A stretch of DNA of 64,000 nt from Euryodendron excelsum. Taxonomy: Eukaryota > Streptophyta > Magnoliopsida > Ericales > Pentaphylacaceae. The position numbers and the translations under genes were made by a program. The stretch spans positions 14,023,501 through 14,087,500 of the forward strand of contig CM065389.1 in the NCBI GenBank assembly GCA_033060915.1, read 5' to 3'. Shown piece by piece: positions 1 through 12,038 of this stretch; positions within the stretch are counted from its first letter, which is position 1, and the number at the start of each line of letters is the position of its first letter. The notes under the pieces are model-generated. The model searched no databases. It was not told where the DNA came from and worked only from the letters and a program-made list of their open reading frames with translations.

Positions 1-339
1 ATACATTTTCCTCGTTTACTACATTCGTTCTTACATTCATTTGAACATTATAACATGTGTATTGATAACTTTAAGTATCCTATTTCGGTAGTACCACTAG
101 GAACGTCGATAACTATAAGTATACTCTTCAATGGTACCTTCTTAATTTCATTATTTTCATGGAACACTATGAAATACAATCAACACATGACAATTAACAT
201 AAAAGTTAGATATGTCATTACCGTCACAAACTATAGATATGCACAGATACATATATGGTCACTAAAAGTGTTCCAAGTTAGCAACTAAATAAGTTCTCAT
301 ATAAACACATTAATGATACTAAAACATAACAAGAATCTA
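1..339. other. AT-rich sequence, no gene seen
   Basis: Only short random reading frames occur here. No splice-site-bounded coding segment, transposon terminus or RNA gene could be recognised. Confidence 0.5.
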
Positions 340-760
340 TTAAGGACTAGACAATCCTCCTGAAGAGGAACTCTCAATCACTACCAACACAGGATCAAGC
401 GTCTTCTTCTGTGCACGCTCAAGGGTGTTTGGCCAATAAGGAGAGTCTACATTAGGAGAACCCTTAGGTTGTGCTAGAAGCCTCAACCCCTGGAAATAAG
501 CGGGACATGGAACGCTCTTGCGAGTAGTGCATCGAATCTTCCTATAGTAGTTTCGATACCGACTCAGTCCTGCCTCATTCGGTCCAATCACTTGCCCTCA
601 CAGAATAGGTAATGCCACTGACGTAAGAAGAACAACGTCATCTGGACCATGAAGATGATACATCGTGTGTAACACAGGAGGATTTGCTAATTGTGCAGGA
701 TTCTCTGACTCATCCTCATCAAACCAGTTCTAACCCATCTCTTCCCAAATACCCATCATG
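340..760 (-). pseudogene. Broken unrecognised protein-coding fragment
   Basis: The minus strand carries an 83-codon open frame (340-591). Upstream the same kind of sequence continues in frame to about 750 and reads as protein-like text interrupted by at least two stop codons. The composition (acidic DEDESE stretch, then a basic RYRNYYRKIRC stretch, then a serine/glycine-rich end) looks like real coding sequence that has decayed. I do not recognise the family; transposon-derived protein or a degenerate plant gene are both possible. No intact start, domain or partner gene is visible. The coding nature is inferred from continuity across stops only. Confidence 0.35.
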
Positions 761-1480
761 TGAACTACAAACACATGGTAATATTCTACTCTCTCAATGT
801 ATGGAATGAATATAACATGTATGACATAAAACAATGGAAAATTTGTCCAATTCTACGCAGAATTATGACATTTAATTCCATACAGAAACCTACAGAATTT
901 CTGATAAAATCAATATAATATGCTAATGTACAGGCAGTATTTTCTCCACAGAAAACTGCAGTCATTCTGTAAAATTTCAATACTGAAATTCACTATAGAA
1001 ACACAAAGGAAAGCAATGAAATTTTCACATAAATTCATCACACAATATATATATATAAATTAATCAGATAGAAACCTAAATAGAAATTCTTACAGAATTT
1101 ATAAGTCAGAAATGAAAACGAGAAAGGATTGATTGAATAGTCAGAATCTGCCTGGAACAGTTATCGGAATCTGGGCTGCACTTCGCTGGAGATGCAGATA
1201 GACGTTGGCGGAAGAATCTGGGCACCGTATGTCGTCGATGGAGACCGAGAGAGAGACGAACGAAATATGTAAAAACCTTATTTGTTTCGGAGGGGGATTC
1301 TTTCTATATGTAGAAAGAATCGCACCCCTTCAAAACGGTTTAGTTCAACCCAGTCCACACTGTTATGGTTCAAATCGCGTCCAAAAAATATTAAACCTGC
1401 CTAAGCCTTTTTAATATTATTTTAATCATTCCCAAACCGAGCCTAGCCGAGCCAGCTGGACGGATGGGCAGCAGCGCGCA
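761..1480. other. Intergenic, no gene seen
   Basis: AT-rich DNA with a short (TA)n run near 1046-1058. Short frames here have no recognisable protein features. Confidence 0.45.
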
Positions 1481-2345
1481 TGGAGTATTGGGTCAACCCA
1501 TAGGTTAAATAGGTCCTCCCCCTTCCACAAAAATGGGGTGCCCCTTGAGGCCCAAACCTATCTTTAAACCTAAACTTTATATACCCATCAAATTTTTCAT
1601 ACAAAATCAATGTGAGACAAGCTTTTAGTTCCATCCAAAATCATATTCATGGTACCTACTTTAGAGGCCATTATCTCATTCAAACCTCCATCGATTTGAG
1701 CAACTAGATGTTTGTTCTTCATCTACTCATGGAAGAAAATACAAAGCATCTTGAATCCACTTAAAAAGATATGTGAATTTCATCTTAACAATGACTCAAA
1801 GTTGATGTGTCACACCAAATATTTCAATAGATGCAAGCGTCTCTCCCCTGATATTACAGGTACCACCGGTCCTATAAGGTAAGTCTCTCTCTCTGTGATA
1901 GGAAAATAAAATTATTGCACTAACATTTATGGAACCAAGAAGTTTCAGCAATTATAAGGTCAGGGTATTAACTACCTTTATCTTGGGTTTTAGAAAGTAC
2001 AACTTTTAATCAAAGTGAATAAGAAACATCCCTAAACATAATAATGGATAACGTTCTTTAAAATAGGTCCAAAGTGCTTTATATTCTCCTTCATGAGGAG
2101 ATAAAGATTAAGTATCTATTTGCTCAAATTTATAGAGATTTGAACGAGATAATGGCTCTAAAAGTGACCAACATTATCATGACTACTTCGGTATAAGTGG
2201 CTTGTCTCACATTGATTTTTTAGGAAAAAAAATGATGTACATATAAAATCTTCCCTTGAAGTTGGATTTGGTTCTGAAGAAGCACCCAAATTTTGTGAAA
2301 AGGGAAAGACCTACCCAAACCAAAACCATAGGCCAGCACCACCCC
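1481..2345. repeat. Imperfect inverted repeat, arms about 140 bp
   Basis: The arm at about 1481-1622 and the reverse complement of about 2200-2345 share blocks, best at their inner ends: both contain AAATCAATGTGAGACAAGC and a preceding TTTTATAT..CATCA..TTTTTC block, plus weaker similarity in the GGTTTGGG/AGGTC part. They enclose about 580 bp. The arrangement could be a foldback or MITE-like element, or two oppositely oriented copies of one dispersed repeat. Target duplications were not found. Confidence 0.4.
1843..2050 (+). repeat. Locally duplicated segment, copy 1 part a
   Basis: This stretch is clearly similar to 54961-55216 in the same orientation. Shared runs include GAAGTTTCAGCAAT, TTAACTACCTTT, AAAGTACAACTTTTAATCAA and AACATAATAATGGATA, with scattered substitutions and small indels. 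It is half of a duplicated block whose second half lies at 3817-5276 here and 55901-57743 in the other copy. Confidence 0.8.
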
Positions 2346-3080
2346 GAATTGAGCCGGGTGTGATTAACTAAACCGGGTTGGTCGGTCCAGTTTGATCTGT
2401 TGCGTTGATTTTAATTAAATTCAATTCTAGAACGAAGTGTGGCAAGGAGTTCTTCTCCGATTAGTTTGTTCGTGTATTCCTCTACGACCAGTCCTATTGA
2501 AGTTTTGTCTGGTCCAATTTTCTTACGGTTCATAGCGTTTTAGGTCTGGTCTAGTACATTTCTGTAAAAAAATTTAGTGAAAATTTTTGCATAATTCTCT
2601 TTATTACTTTTCGTTATTTAACAAAAATTTATGGCAATTTCTGTATATGGTTTCAGAATTACGAACAAAATTATGTGTTGACTTTCTGTAAAATTCTGGT
2701 TGAATTTCTTTTAAGAAATTCTATTTTTTTCATACGTGTTGCATATTAGATTGCATTGATATTTGGTAGATTTCATTGCATTTCATTACATTTATTGAGA
2801 GAGAGTTAAAACATTATTTAGTTCGTCGAGCATGAAGATTGAAGTACTTCTTCTTCATTATTGTTGATCATTTTATCCTAGAAGACATATACTCATTCAT
2901 CCCGTTAACACCTCTGTGGGGGGCGAATCTGTCTTTAAGAGAGAGTGGTTTAACTCAACTTGATCAAACCATCTCTCTTGCATATTTAACACTTTCAGTT
3001 GCCTTGGAGTTTTAGTGTTTTGAAGTTCACGCGTCTACCGTAAGTATTTATGAGGTTGTATATCATTATGCTTATAATCT
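2346..3080. other. Intergenic, no gene seen
   Basis: Sequence between the two parts of duplicated copy 1. It has no counterpart at the other copy, so it was probably inserted here or lost there. No terminal repeats or coding domain recognised. Confidence 0.4.
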
Positions 3081-3206
3081 GTAAGGTTCCTATGTTAGCA
3101 TGCTTATATTACTAGTTTTAATTATATAGTTTAACACATTCTTGTAAGGTTCCTATGTTAGCATGCTTATATTACTAGTTTTAATTATATAGTTTAACAC
3201 ATTCTT
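3081..3206 (+). repeat. Perfect 63-bp tandem duplication (2 units)
   Basis: Units at 3081-3143 and 3144-3206 both start GTAAGGTTCCTATGTTAGCA and appear identical base for base, which points to a recent tandem duplication. Confidence 0.9.
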
Positions 3207-3302
3207 GATATATGTCACAGTCGTTTATATTACACATTACGAGAATTTGTCTCACATGACTTTGAATGGGAAACAATTATCTGCTTTTACACAGCTAAAA
3301 AC

Positions 3303-3785
3303 AACCCAGGACACTCAGGGATTAGTGGTATTTTACGAAATTTAGACTTTCATATGATTTTTGCTTTCTCTATAGACACAGGCATCGCCACAAATGTTGT
3401 AGCTGAATTTCGAGCAGTTTTAGAAGCTTTAAAACAGTCCATCCGTTTAGGAATCAAGCATATCTGTGTGGAGAGTTATTCTCTTGTGATTTTTCATTTT
3501 TTGCAGAGGCAAACGGCGGACCTTCTTCATCATCAGATGATGATCCATGATGTGTTGCGGCTGAGGCGGCACTTCCTCTTTCTCCGGCTGCGCTTTTCCT
3601 ATAGGGAGGATAATTTTGCTGCTGACATCTTGGCGAAAGGCGCGGCAGAGAATGAGCTTTTGTATTCCCTTTTTGAAATCCCTCCTGTTTGGCTTCAAGA
3701 TGTTTTGTATATGGACCAGCAGGGTCATAGACTAGAAAGGAGAGTTCAGACTCCCCGTTCTTCAATGAATGTTAACCTTGATTAA
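3303..3785 (+). pseudogene. Decayed plant-type RNase H (RVT_3) domain
   Basis: The frame is open from 3300 (stop TAA at 3297-3299) to TAA after 3782, about 160 residues. It begins NNPGHSGISGILRN, matching the strand after the first catalytic aspartate in plant RNase H-like domains of LINE origin. It continues FAFS...GIATNVVAEFRAVLEAL (conserved glutamate helix), VESYSLV (family pattern ESDS, so the catalytic Asp is Tyr here), and REDNFAADILAKGA near the C-terminus (family pattern REaN..AD.LA). The DGA-type start of the domain is missing. It is therefore probably inactive, either the 3' tail of a non-LTR retrotransposon or a decayed RNase H-like host gene. The lesion and lack of other RT sequence favour a fragment. 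Confidence 0.75.
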
Positions 3786-3816
3786 ATGCAATTGTCTTTC
3801 TGTTAAAAAAAAACTA

Positions 3817-5276
3817 AAAGGCATTATTTTTTCCTCCTAAATCGAGTGACATGATTGGCTGAATTCATACATTGCTCTAGGAAAATGAATGGAGCTCATA
3901 ACTGGGTTGAGCATTCAGCTATTTGAGGAGTGTTTGCCTTCAGCTTGGCCTTCAACATCCCTGCCTCTGTTGTTTCCAATTTGGAAAATGACTGCCCTAC
4001 TGCAGGATAGCTTGTTTTGTGTTGTTTCTTTTGTTTTCTTTGCTTTTTGTAGTCCAGCCAAAAAATAATAATTTCATTATGGGTTGTGCCCCATCCTTGG
4101 AGACTTGAACTCTCAATATCATTTTTTCTGGTTATGCAGGAGAGTTCAAACCAGCTTACATCATTAGAATTCTGTATCTATCACATACAGACTTGTATAG
4201 CATAGTCCATTTGGAGTACTTTAAATATGATGGAACTTCAAAAAGAGAGAGAGGGAGAGATCACCCAGAAGCATAATTAATTGATCATTTAGCGAATACA
4301 ACTAATAAATTAAGCAATATATGTTCTAGTTCTCTCACTAATCAATTCAAGTACATGCAGGAGCATCCTAGTGTTAGGGTTCAAGTTTATGTTACATTAT
4401 GATGTTCACATGATCAGTCTTGGTACAATTGTAATGTTGTTCCCTTTCGACTTGGCCGTTACATATTCGAAACATAAAAATAGTTTCTCCATACACGAAA
4501 GTAAGACAGGATACATATAATTTTCTCCAAACCTGCAATGGCAAGAATTTTGTGTACTACTTATTTCAACTGGATATAGAACCTGGAGTAAGATAGCATA
4601 TTAGCATGTGAGTCAAGGCACACAAAATGCACAGGTCTAATTTCTAAAACATTATTGAAGTTTTGTAGTAAATAAGTATACAAATTACAAAAATATTGTC
4701 GAACTTATCATCATAGTGACAAAATTTGGGATTTGGCAATCATTCAACCAGACATAATTTCGTAATTTGGAAGTTATAGGGAAAAATATCATTAATAGTT
4801 TTGAAAATTTTAAGATACTGTTTTGATTTGAAAGCAATATACGCGTCAAAACTTAATAAAAATTGCAAATTCTTCTTCCATAACTATTCAAAGAACCAAA
4901 AAATTAGAAAACTGGAATTATTCATAATATACGGGATAACTAGAAATATATAATGGTTTTTTTAGATAAATTGGGAATTCATTCATTTAATGAAGTTACC
5001 AAGAAAACTTTTGGGAGATTTAAAAAATGAAGGTTTTTTCATAATTCAAGTCATATATGTATGAGCCAAGGCACATAGAATGCACAGGTTCACGCATATG
5101 TACGTAGTTACACGCATTCCCTTATCGTAATACATAGTTAATTAATTAACCTAATTAAAAGCACCATTAAGCCCACAAGTTGTCTATGTGATGTGTGTAT
5201 ATATATATATATAGAAAGAGAGGAGACTTCCACGATTGCCCACCAAATTGTTTTGGAGCATCTTCTAATCTTTTTT
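3817..5276 (+). repeat. Locally duplicated segment, copy 1 part b
   Basis: Homologous to 55901-57743 in the same orientation. Examples: AGCATTCAGCTATTTGAGGA, TTTCTTTTGTTTTCTTTGC, TCACCCAGAAGCATAATTAA and AAGCAATATATGTTCTAGTT occur in both. Similarity continues through the AT-rich part to a TCTAATCTTTTT motif at about 5276, then stops. The other copy has about 375 extra bases (56262-56637). No coding region is visible in either copy. Confidence 0.85.
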
Positions 5277-6205
5277 CTATTATTAGTCATATTGGCAACT
5301 TTCGTCGAGGTAGGCTTACCAAAGTTATCCTCCTTGTATTTAAAAATTGACAAAAGAACAAAAACAAAGAATAAAAAAAAGACATGCACAATGAAAAAGA
5401 AAAATCAAAGAAGGAAATAGTCTAGAAGTTGACTTTCTTTTATTGCTCAACGCCCAGCTATTTTTTAAGATTTTTCCTGACTTGACCCATAAGATGAACA
5501 ATTCGCTACTTTCCCAAAAAATTATTCCATGCTCTATGGGTCCACTTGTTAAGTGTAGTGGAACTCACCTCTCACATGAGAGGTGAAACATTACTCCAGA
5601 AATATCAAAAAAATTTTATCTAGTCATGCTCCCCATTCAAAAAAGTACAAAGGACTAGTTTTATATAGATTGTGGATGAGAAAGAAAGCACGACAAGCGA
5701 GCCTACCAACTAGTACCAAGGCTATATATAAGAAGTGTTACAGGTCATTTACACGGATGGAAAAAAAATATATATTTTGCATCAATATCAATACTTTTTC
5801 TTTATGTACGAGTCCAAAGTGAATTGATATCATGGCTTAATCACTTGGATTTTTTTATTTTTTTATTAAAGGATGTTCAGGTCTCCGACTAACCATACCA
5901 ACTAAAAATCATAAAATTGAATATTAATGATACAATTTTAGCTCTGATATGCGATAGTATACACAGATTTTCCATTAATTGCAACATAAAACAAAATATT
6001 TTTCCCCATAGTTTCTCAATAAGACAAAAGGTGAAGGAAGGAAAAGAAAAAAAAAAAAAAGAAGTTGAGAACTTTACAAGCTATATACTTGTTCAAAGTT
6101 AGAAATGATTTATTTGCAAGCTAGTAAAGATATGTCATTAGGCATCACCTATTTTTGGGGGACATATCTTTATGAAAGCCATTTGAAGCAAGCAACCCCA
6201 TCCCA
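5277..6205. other. Downstream flank of the transporter pseudogene, no gene seen
   Basis: AT-rich sequence between the duplicated segment and the 3' end of the WAT1-type pseudogene. Short frames here have no recognisable content. The part next to 6205 would have been the 3' UTR and terminator region of that gene. Confidence 0.45.
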
Positions 6206-6607
6206 TCATTGATCATGAGTCACTGATGTGTAATGAACTCTAATACTGTTTCCTCTTGGATTCTGATTTTTCTTCATTTGCTTCCCTTTTCCTTCTTTGT
6301 TCTTCCCCCAAAGAACACCACACAGTGCCCCCACCAGCAAAAAGAGCACCACAAACACTGCCACAAAAATCAACAAAAATTGACCCTTATCAATGCTGAG
6401 AAATGAATGGCTGTGTATTGTGTGACAATATGTATAGATATGTAAGCATATGGACCTTCCCAAGCGAAGGATCTCCTTCCACAGGAATGATGAGAAGATA
6501 GCTGTTATAATAAGTGCTAATGGAGTGAATATGGCTGTGAATACCGGGCCTTTCTTCTCTATAGCCCAAACTTGTAAGCAGTAAGTAATTCCAGTGAAAA
6601 TTACTCC
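6206..6607 (-). pseudogene. WAT1-related (EamA/UMAMIT) transporter pseudogene, last two exons
   Basis: WAT1-related proteins are ten-helix membrane transporters of the drug/metabolite superfamily. The exon at 6607-6456 opens after a CAG acceptor and encodes GVIFTGITYCLQVWAIEKKG, then PVFTAIFTPLALIITAIFSS, a hallmark EamA helix segment, ending LRLG at an AAG|GT donor (6455-6454). The last exon starts after a CAG acceptor at 6357 (SVCGAL...) and ends at TGA near 6206, with the family signature GVLWGKNKEGKGK. A run of five T (plus-strand A at 6339-6343) where the family frame needs four shifts the last exon out of frame. The preceding exons lie 13.4 kb away at 20032-21250, because element A sits in the intron. 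Family assignment is strong; pseudogene status follows from this and the other lesions. Confidence 0.85.
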
Positions 6608-7447
6608 CTGCAATTTATATCAAATTCTCAATCTGGAGAAGAATTTTTTTTATAAATACTTGTACATAAGAAAATTTAAATATATATGTTATATGCATCA
6701 TGCATATGTGCGTGTGCGCATGCCCCTGCGATCTTGTACGAACTAGGTCTTGTCAATTATAGTGTGATGGGAGCAATATATTCATCGTATGATTAAGCAC
6801 TAAACAATGGGTGGGTCGAGGACTCCACTATTATAATCCTAACACGTTGGAGGAAATTAAGGTCTTGTCAATTATAGTGTGATGGGAGCAATATATTCAT
6901 CGTATGATTAAGCACTAAACAATGGGTGGCTCGAGGACTCCACCATTAAAATCCTAACACATAAACTCAACTTCTATTCTACAAACTAGCGTGCATAATG
7001 ATCCGCTTATCAATCCCTTCAGTCGATTGGTTAACTAAGTTGTAGGCGCATTGGTGTGTCGCCCACTGGTGGCAAAGTCACCTCTGTAGGGTGTTCTGAT
7101 GGCCCACACTGACAATAATATATATGTGTCTCTCTCCTATGCACTATGCACATATGTACGGCACTTGTGTTATGGGTGTTTAGTGTTGCTCGATATAATG
7201 TAGTATAGCATACTAACACGAGCTTGGTTATGCAGTTGAAGCCGTGAAAATAGCACGTAAAGCATCTCGATCCGTTCCAATTTGTAAATCAAACAAAGGT
7301 GAGGCTTTTGGATAGCTCAAAAAGCACATCTTAGGACATGCAATTTGGAGAGCTTATGTGAAGATTATTTCATTGGAACAAAGGCATTGTTGGCTTCAAT
7401 GAGGCTTTGAAGTTTTGAAACAAGTAGTATTTGTTTTTGAGACCAAA
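6608..7447 (-). other. Intron of the transporter pseudogene, downstream part
   Basis: Sequence between the acceptor at 6608-6609 and the left end of element A. It has no coding content and holds the 115-bp tandem duplication at 6745-6962. The last five bases (7443-7447, CCAAA) are the likely target-site duplicate of element A. Confidence 0.7.
6745..6962 (+). repeat. 115-bp tandem duplication (2 units)
   Basis: Units start at 6745 and 6860, both AGGTCTTGTCAATTATAGTG. They differ at only a few positions (GGGTCG/GGCTCG, ACTATT/ACCATT, TATAAT/TAAAAT). The second unit is slightly shorter. Confidence 0.9.
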
Positions 7448-8796
7448 TGACTTGCACCAAACAGTGTTCTTAGATAATCTCAAGCGTAAAATGACGAAGT
7501 AGTATAAACCCAGTGAATCCAGAGTCGAATCCTCAAGGAACCCTTTGACAAGCTGAAGAGACTAAACTACTCTCTCAACTCACACAAAAATCTCGCTTAT
7601 TACTTCTAAAAAAAATCAAAAATTATCGCTTGAAAGTGAGATTGTTTATACTAAACTAAAATAAGAAGATTGATTTGTATTTAATAAAAGGAAGGTCTCG
7701 AAACCAATTGATCCAACCTATTGCTTCACTTGAAATTTCAATGGAGGTTTCTGATGACTCAAATCATTGACTACGTTGTAAATCTTTGATTTGGAAGATT
7801 TAGCAATAAAAACAAATATTGTTTAACAATCAAACATAGAATAAATCAAGTTTGGGATCCAAGATGTATACAATCGACTTGTTGTCAAATATAATCAAAT
7901 ATCTAGGTTTTCGTAAATATCTGCTCTAGATTGAATCAGTTTTAGAATCAAAGATGCATACTATCAATTCGTGCAGTACATTTACTGAATATAGATTCAA
8001 GCATAAGTATTACCAAACATAGTTAAACATCTATGTTTTCGTAAATATCTAGAGTTTGATTTCAAAGAATTAAAAAGAAGAAGAAAATTTAAAAATTGAA
8101 AATCAATTTACCTCCATTGTTCATCCAAGATCTTCAATTGATCTTCACAATTGATCCCAATAATAGATTTAGCTACTTATCTCCATAGTAAAGACACAAT
8201 TGTATAAAAATATATATTGAATTGAATTAAGCCCTAAAAATCTGATTACAAGAATTGAGAAAAACTATGAAAACTTAATTAGAAACAAAAATAAACTCTC
8301 TCTTTACTGTTGCTGCTACTCCTAAAACAATAATGAAAAATCTAACCCTAAAAATAACAACCCTAGCTTTTATAGGCTCTAAAAAATTTGCAATTCCATA
8401 ACCCTGTTGGAACGCCCGCGCAAACCGTTTGAAAGCGTCATACTACCGTTTGAATAGTACGTTAAACGCACTTCGAACAAAAAAATTGCTCCCTATATTT
8501 ATCGAACGCGCTTTGGACCTGATTCTAACACGAAACCATTTGAAGAACCGTCCAAATGCCACTGTTCACCGTTTGAACTGTATATGTCATGCTGACGTCA
8601 TACGTTCAAACGCATGTCTGGCCGGTCACCCAGTCTTTCTTTTGCACAAATTAGTCCTTTTTAGTGTGAGATTCCTGAAAAGATATATAAAACCAAGTTA
8701 GTAACTAAATAGGACCAAAACAACATAAATAATCCTAATCTAGGTCTAATAAGAGATTAATTAAGGTTTATAGATTGCACTTTTGAAATACAATCA
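7448..8796 (-). repeat. Element A 3' LTR
   Basis: Direct repeat of 18501-19850 (1349 bp). Read on the minus strand it runs TGATTGTATTTC...GTGCAAGTCA. It has a U3-like part with many TTCGAA-related palindromes (8640 down to 8405), then a TATA box CCTATAAAAGC (about 8376-8366), then a long leader rich in AATTGAT. The terminal dinucleotides TG/CA are intact. Confidence 0.93.
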
Positions 8797-8807
8797 CACC
8801 CCCCCAA
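8797..8807 (-). other. Element A polypurine tract
   Basis: On the minus strand, TAGTTGGGGGGGTG directly abuts the LTR start TGATTG. This is the normal position for plus-strand priming next to the 3' LTR. Element B has the same sequence at 50989-51003. Confidence 0.9.
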
Positions 8808-10778
8808 CTAACATTTTGCTAGTCCGTAGCAAAATACTAAGAATTAAAAGATATCTCCACTTTCGTGGGAGTTAAGAGTGCATTTAACAGATGCACCAAG
8901 CCGTTCAACCCTTAGGTTACCCTTAGTGGACGAATAGTATCTCGTGAGGGTTTCTAATAATGGTACCCACAAACATATATTCATATCATGTGAAAGATAA
9001 TAAGAATACATGAGACATACATAAATCCATTCAAGAAAGTTCTCAATCCTTTCTAAATTGCGAATCACGCAAGGTAAAGGCATAAAGCATCTAAGAAAGA
9101 ATCACATAAGAGTATACTAGCAATGATATATAACTCAACTGTCTCAAGATCATGCAATTATATCATTTATACTTTAATTCAAATCTCACTAATCATACAC
9201 TCATCAAGAACATAGAACACAATGGTCTCTCAATGGAAAGCCCGTCAATAGAGTAAATGTCAATAAAATATCAAAAGAACAATCTGATATTAAAAATTGC
9301 ACATATGTAAGTGTATCAACTTGGCATAGATTCAGGAATTAATATCCATAGTTTACGCATTAAACAGAGAATTGACATATAATGATTTATACTTAAAAGA
9401 ATTATCAACTCATGTACATTCCAAATAAGTTAAGGTCATTTGAAAGAAGAGTCATGAATGGGGAGAAAAGAAAGAGATAGTAAAACTCAACACATAAATT
9501 GCGCACTACATGTAATGATCAACTTATGAATTAATATCCATAGTTTACGCATTAAACAGAGAATTGACATATAATGATTTATACTTAAAAGAATTATCAA
9601 CTTATGTACATTCCGAATAAGTTAAGGTCATTTGAAAGAAGAGTCATGAATAGGGAGAAAAGAAAGAGATAGTAAAACTCAACACATAAATTGTGCACTA
9701 CATGTAATGATCAATAAGCATACAGTTTCAACTTCCCAACTTTTCAACAAGATTGTTCTTTTTCTTCTCTTGCTTCCACTTCTATATTGCTTCTTTTTTT
9801 TTTTTTTTATACATATATATACATATATATATACTCATTTTTTCTTCTCTTTTTAACTCCATACAACTTCCACTTTTGCAAACTCTCATGAGCAATGTTA
9901 TCAAGTTCTTCATCATGGGAAGTATTTCAACAATTACAAGCTTTTTAAGGATCATATAGGTATGGGTATCAAAAGAAAAAAACTAGATATGAACGGCTCG
10001 AAATGAATAGAATGACCTCAACCTAGTATCCGAAAGACATCAAATTAAAAATTCAAGAGAGTATAAGTATCAATACCTCCAACTACTACCCAACATATAA
10101 ATCAAAATTAAGCATAATGAAGCTATTGAAATAATAGAAGATCAATAGAATATCCTTGAATAAATGTATATCAACTCTGAAAGAAGATAAATATGCTCTA
10201 AAACTCACAAAGTAAAACCTCCAACTTTTAAGGATATGCATACACAAAATATCAACAAAAAATGTCATATAGCATGCTAGTGCACAATGACGTAATCTCT
10301 CTCTTATAATGATTTTATGGGAAAAAAAAAAAAAACTTGCAATGCATCACAACAATGAGGTGAATCAACAATTAACTCAAACTTAGTCTAATGCGTGACT
10401 CAAAATATCCTCAACATCATAAATACATTGACATGAAAATAGATATGGTTTTTACAAAACTCCTCTCCTAACACATCCATCATGTAAGGACTAATCAATG
10501 AAAATATGGATAAATGTGCTAAAGATACAAGCCATGATAACTAAACCATAAGATACTCAAACCTTTACAAAAGAACTCAAATGTCTGAAAGGTAATCAAC
10601 ATAATGTAACACCTAAGACTGATCCATAAAACATGACAAGGTTTGAAATATAATAAACTGAGATAACAGAATATCAAGCACATAAACAAAATAGCATGAA
10701 ATATATCCACTAATGTGCAACCGAGTTTTAGATACATAAGATGATATGAACACACAAAAATGACACAATATCTACACT
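8808..10778 (-). other. Element A 3' non-coding region
   Basis: AT-rich internal sequence between the env-like stop and the polypurine tract. No domain could be recognised. It includes the 192-bp tandem duplication at 9336-9719 and a poly(T)/TA stretch at 9790-9835. The corresponding part of element B is 49102-50988. Confidence 0.7.
9336..9719 (+). repeat. 192-bp tandem duplication (2 units)
   Basis: Units at 9336-9527 and 9528-9719 both begin GAATTAATATCCATAGTTTA and differ at only a handful of positions (for example CTCATG/CTTATG, CCAAAT/CCGAAT, TGGGGA/AGGGGA). The duplication arose after insertion of element A. Confidence 0.92.
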
Positions 10779-12038
10779 CTACCCCTCATCATCCTCGTCA
10801 TCCCCTGCAGGCAGTGGCTGCATACGGTGATCCATACGGCAAACCAAAGCCATCATCTAATCAAGTGTACCCTGTTAAGCACGGATACGACCCTCTAGCA
10901 TACTAACATGATCCGTATGCGCCTCATGTGTTGCTTCTCTCTCAACCATGGTGGCCTTAATCCTCTCAATTGCAAGTCCCTGCTAAACAAAGGCCTGACT
11001 CTGTTGCTCTAATATGACACCATGTGTTGCCAATGTCTGAAACTACTACCAAAGTCTCACCAAGAGAATCTAAATACTCGGAATATGATTCGGGTGCTAC
11101 TCTGATAGTTGTGCAGGCGGAGGACCCTCTGCCTACTGCTATGGTGGTGCACCCTCTGGCTACGGCTGTGGAGCAAGTAAATGTCCCTATGAACATCTCA
11201 CAGTCGATGCATCTATAATCCACTGCTACTGAACACGGAGAAGTCCAGGGATAACACCGACCCCAGCCTCCTCTATCAAATGGGTGAGTAGGCAACCATA
11301 AGGGCTAGCCCCCTGTGCTCTAGGATGCTCATACTCAGTGTGCAAGGCCATGAACATAAATCACAAAAGATCAATAGTCCCACCCGTACCTATGGCCCAA
11401 AAAAGAGATGCTCTCAATTGATTCACGCCAGTATGACGTGTGATAGGAAGGAGTGAATGACTCGAGAATATAAATAAAGGTTGGTAACCTGGTGTGAGTA
11501 TCCTCATCAGCAACTGCCGACGACCTATCAAGTGTGTCCCAGCAACACATACCTCTGTAGCCATGTTATTAAAATCTGGTGCTTCTTTAGACAGGAACCC
11601 AAACTGTGCATCAATTACTCTAGGCAACTGATATATATGGGCAAAAGTGCTCGGAGTAACTCTAATCTGACGCCCTCTAACCCATAACTCAATCACCTCT
11701 TGCTTCGTAGTGGTAATAGTCCTACTAATGCTCCCCATGAACTCAGTGATCAACAGAAACACACAAGAACCTTGAAAACTAGCCAATAAGGTTCACTACC
11801 TAGCAATAAACTCATCCTCCTATTGATAAATACCACCCCTAAAAGCATGGGGAGAAAACTGCCACTCTCTAGGGCAGCCTCTCACACTTGAAGTCTCAAT
11901 AAAAGCATCAGAGGTGGCCTCATTGATAAATCTCTCAACATCATATGCTGGGGGCGGCGGGAATGCCAAGCCCTGACCCTGACCCCGACCCCGACTAGCT
12001 CTACCACCTCTACCATCCTGGCCAGCTCGGCTAGCCAT
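10779..12038 (-). pseudogene. Element A env-position ORF (plant transposon protein domain), broken
   Basis: This lies after integrase, where Athila elements carry an env-like ORF. The start ATG at 12038 opens MASRAGQDGRGGRASRGRGQ, a basic Gly/Arg-rich N-terminus, then a proline stretch. After a frame break the 11786-11361 section carries ISRTITTTKQEVIELWVRGR, IRVTPSTFAHIYQLPRVI and LLMRILTPGY. These match what I recall of the domain annotated as putative plant transposon protein, found downstream of pol in Athila-like elements. The end is an acidic DEDDEG then TAG at 10781-10779. Several stops interrupt it. I see no convincing signal peptide or fusion-type membrane segment, so an envelope function is not supported by sequence alone. 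Confidence 0.7.

Noticed and set aside
10966..11295. Cys-rich minus-strand frame that looked like a small secreted protein
   Set aside because: It lies inside the decayed env-position ORF of element A and has no signal peptide; the Cys content is from frame-shifted repeats.
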